DNA from: Chloroflexota bacterium | GTDB lineage: Bacteria; Chloroflexota; Anaerolineae; Anaerolineales; UBA4823 | Direction of reading: 5' to 3' | Assembly: GCA_012798185.1 (NCBI GenBank) | Contig: JAAZNS010000207.1 | Location: 1 to 6,802 of the forward strand | DNA: 6,802 bases | In this document: piece by piece, positions 4,598 to 6,802 of the stretch | Layout of the letters: each line of letters opens with the position of its first letter | How positions within the stretch are numbered: position 1 is the stretch's first letter | The notes under the pieces: generated by a model | Seen by the model: the letters and a program-made list of their open reading frames with translations, nothing else | Told to the model about the DNA's origin: nothing | The model's database searches: none | Made by a program: the position numbers and the translations under genes

Positions 4598-6733
4598 ATG
4601 AAGGGTATAGCAAATAAGATACTTGTTGTTGACTTGACTTCTCGTTCCTATCGTATTGAGGAATTACCCGAAGAGATCTATCGGCAGTATTTAGGTGGTT
4701 ACGGTTTAGGCGTTTGGTATATCTATAACCATATCAAGCCTGGTTGTGATCCTCTCGGTCCGGACAATATTCTTGGTTTCACCCCCGGTTTATTCACTGG
4801 GTCCGGCGCGGGTTTTACTGGCCGATATATGGTATGTGGTAAAAGCCCTTTAACTGGAAAAGGCATTCGTACAAACGGAGAATTCTGCAGCGGTGGATGG
4901 GGAAATGCCAGCTCTGGCGGTTTATTTGGTGCAGCAATCAAGCTGGCTGGTTTTGATGCCATATTTTTCCATGGAGCATCAGAAACCCCTGTTTACCTGC
5001 TGATTAAGAAAAAACAAATCACAATTGAAGACGCAGAGACTCTTTGGGGTACAGATATTGTAAAAATGGAAGAAGAATTGAAAAAGCTTCATGGTGACAA
5101 AGTACATGTCGCCGGAATTGGTTCTGCAGGTGAGAATCTTGACTTGATCGCTGGTATTGCCAATGATCGAGGTCGTATTGCTGCTCGCAGTGGTCTTGGT
5201 GCAGTGATGGGAAGTAAAAAACTGAAAGCGATTTGTCTGGATGGCAACTTCAATATCGAATATGCTGACAGTAAAGCCATGCGTCAATTGAACCGGCAGT
5301 ATTTTGCCCAGGTGCAAAAGTATAAAAACTTTAAACCGGTTAAAGCGCTGGGTTCAGGTCTCGACTATTTTGGACCAATAATGCGGATCATGCGCATGGG
5401 ATTGACTTCTGCCGCGCCGCCGGCTGTTCTTCCTTATGTTATTGCTCCTACGTATGGAGGATCGCAACTTGGAACGCCGATGAGTTCAGTCATTTCAGCT
5501 GAGTCTGCAGACTCTCCGATTAAAAACTATGCAGGCAATGCACCAGATGATTTTCCATTCAAGCGTTCGATGAAACTTCGCATCAAACAAATCAACAAAT
5601 ATAAAACCCGTCAGTATGGCTGCTTTTCTTGCCCATTACGCTGCGGTGCAATATTAAATTATGACAAACTGCCTTATGGAGACAAAGAGACGCACCGTCC
5701 CGAATATGAGACAGTGGCTGCATTCGGTTCTCTGATTCTCAATGATGATCTTGATCTCCTGTTGCAAGCCAATGAATATCTCAATCGTGTTGGTATGGAT
5801 ACAATTTCAGCAGGTGTAACCGTTGCTTACGTGCTTGAAGGTGTGGAAAGGGATTATTTCCATGCTGAGGATTTTGTTTGTAAAGACTATCCAAATGGCT
5901 TTTCACCCCGTTTCAATGATCCAACTTACATCATGCCGCTACTCAAACTCATCGTCACCAGAGAAGGTATCGGCGATAAATTTGCGGATGGAACCTTTGT
6001 GGCAAAAGATCATTTTCCTGGAACAGAGGAATTTGCCATTAATGCAAACGGCTCTGAGATGGGAATGCATGATCTGCGAGCCGGAAAAGCCTGGGGTATG
6101 AGTTATATTTCAGATCCTACACCTGGCCGCCATACCGCTGCCAACTACGACATGGGACGGGTCGGAATGCCAGATTTCTATCCACCTCTTAGACCTTATG
6201 TGAAGACTTCTGATGATCCATATGAACAAGGTGTTTACTCGGTCACTGGAATTAAAATGCATCAGGTCATGGAAGCTCTCGGCATGTGTATGTTTATATA
6301 CTTCCTCAGTGATTATCGCCTGGAAGCCGAGATTAAAGCGGTTACCGGATGCGACATGAATGTTGAGGAAATATTAGCTATCGGGGATCGAATCCAAACG
6401 ATGCGGCAGATGTTCAATGCTCGCGAGGGAGCCATCCGTCATAAGTTGCCTCAACGAGCCATAGGAAGTCCGCCATTAAAAAATGGTGCCGCAATCGGTA
6501 ATTCTGTTGATCCAGAGACTATGGTTCAAGGATATTACAAAGGTATGGGATTCAGAACTGATGGTGTGCCCACAGAAGAAACGCTGCATAAATTAGGATT
6601 GGATGAAATTATCTCTGATCTGGCGATTTGCACTGGTGCACCTTCAAAACTGGTAAATGAGTATCTGGCATCCCAGCCGATGGACGCGGGAAAAAGAGGA
6701 AATAAAAAGCACAAACCCGCAATTGGCGGCTGA
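4598..6733 (+). CDS. AOR-family tungsten-containing aldehyde:ferredoxin oxidoreductase
   Basis: The 711-residue cytoplasmic enzyme belongs to the family that binds tungsten (or molybdenum) through two pterins plus one [4Fe-4S] cluster, oxidising aldehydes to acids with ferredoxin or running in reverse. The N-terminal domain starts canonically (GIANKILVVDLTSRSYRIEE) and contains CGKSPLTG (80-87) and the signature RSGLGAVMGSKKLKAI (197-212). Cluster ligands are Cys342, Cys345 and Cys349 (CFSCPLRC), with Cys564 (LGMCMF) as the distant fourth. EYETVAAFGS (369-378) and FNAREG (607-612) are further family motifs. It is about 100 residues longer than archaeal AOR and longer than BamB-type members, with a lysine-rich tail (699-706). 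The ATG has AAAGGTG seven bases upstream. Lying between an SDR and a ferredoxin gene, it probably acts in an alcohol-aldehyde-acid pathway. Substrate class (aliphatic, aromatic or other) and metal cannot be read from sequence. Confidence 0.93.
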   Translation: MKGIANKILVVDLTSRSYRIEELPEEIYRQYLGGYGLGVWYIYNHIKPGCDPLGPDNILGFTPGLFTGSGAGFTGRYMVCGKSPLTGKGIRTNGEFCSGGWGNASSGGLFGAAIKLAGFDAIFFHGASETPVYLLIKKKQITIEDAETLWGTDIVKMEEELKKLHGDKVHVAGIGSAGENLDLIAGIANDRGRIAARSGLGAVMGSKKLKAICLDGNFNIEYADSKAMRQLNRQYFAQVQKYKNFKPVKALGSGLDYFGPIMRIMRMGLTSAAPPAVLPYVIAPTYGGSQLGTPMSSVISAESADSPIKNYAGNAPDDFPFKRSMKLRIKQINKYKTRQYGCFSCPLRCGAILNYDKLPYGDKETHRPEYETVAAFGSLILNDDLDLLLQANEYLNRVGMDTISAGVTVAYVLEGVERDYFHAEDFVCKDYPNGFSPRFNDPTYIMPLLKLIVTREGIGDKFADGTFVAKDHFPGTEEFAINANGSEMGMHDLRAGKAWGMSYISDPTPGRHTAANYDMGRVGMPDFYPPLRPYVKTSDDPYEQGVYSVTGIKMHQVMEALGMCMFIYFLSDYRLEAEIKAVTGCDMNVEEILAIGDRIQTMRQMFNAREGAIRHKLPQRAIGSPPLKNGAAIGNSVDPETMVQGYYKGMGFRTDGVPTEETLHKLGLDEIISDLAICTGAPSKLVNEYLASQPMDAGKRGNKKHKPAIGG

Positions 6734-6749
6734 TAGGAGAAAATACATA

Positions 6750-6802
6750 ATGGCATATCAAATCAATAAACTAATATGCATCGGCTGCGGTGTATGTGAA
6801 CA
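6750..6802 (+). CDS. [4Fe-4S] ferredoxin-type protein, 3' truncated by the window
   Basis: ATG at 6750 follows AGGAG (6735-6739) by ten bases and lies 16 bases after the AOR stop. The 17 visible residues read MAYQINKLICIGCGVCE, with the CxxCxxC that starts a bacterial [4Fe-4S] cluster motif. This is most likely the ferredoxin or iron-sulfur subunit serving the AOR, as in AOR and Bam-type operons. The rest, including whether it is a small ferredoxin or a larger multi-cluster subunit, lies outside the window. Confidence 0.85.
   Translation, partial: MAYQINKLICIGCGVCE

Noticed and set aside
5089..5317. Minus-strand frames inside the AOR gene
   Set aside because: Shadow frames opposite conserved AOR signature sequence; no start signals or family similarity.

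Overview
The window looks like chromosomal DNA of a strictly anaerobic bacterium. The evidence is a tungsten-type aldehyde:ferredoxin oxidoreductase (AOR) followed by a ferredoxin gene, an FmdE-family protein, bacterial -35/-10 promoters, Shine-Dalgarno sites and an initiator-tRNA-like sequence. I cannot fix the phylum from the sequence; anaerobic Chloroflexota, Clostridia and Desulfobacterota-like groups all remain possible. The FmdE gene looks more GC-rich by eye than the rest, which is moderately AT-rich.

Layout. Bases 2-538 hold the 3' part of an FmdE-family gene with a C-terminal zinc ribbon; its start lies outside the window. Bases 668-1096 encode a complete thioredoxin-type arsenate reductase (arsC) with no arsR or efflux gene beside it. 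Bases 1097-1995 form a gene-poor gap. It contains the 3' part of an initiator tRNA-Met gene (CAT anticodon loop to discriminator base, 1414-1455) directly followed by a rho-independent terminator. A second, decayed copy with identical internal spacing lies 113 bases further on. This is what an integration scar at the 3' end of a tRNA gene looks like, so the gap is probably the edge of a genomic island.

From 1996 to the right end there is a divergent pair of transcription units. Leftward runs a tetR-family regulator followed, 7 bases later, by a moeB/thiF-family adenylyltransferase. Rightward runs a short-chain dehydrogenase/reductase (SDR), a 711-residue AOR-family tungstopterin enzyme and the beginning of a [4Fe-4S] ferredoxin cut by the window end. 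The 313-base space between the SDR start I prefer (TTG at 3672) and tetR holds a promoter for each direction, a perfect 12-bp palindrome inside the rightward promoter (candidate TetR operator), and a leader of about 185 bases with three short hairpins.

Working model (inference): the SDR interconverts an alcohol and a carbonyl compound, the AOR interconverts the aldehyde and the acid using ferredoxin, the MoeB-like protein supports pterin cofactor synthesis, and TetR controls the set in response to an unknown substrate or related compound. Each part belongs to a known family; the specific combination and the TetR-MoeB coupling are the main points of interest.
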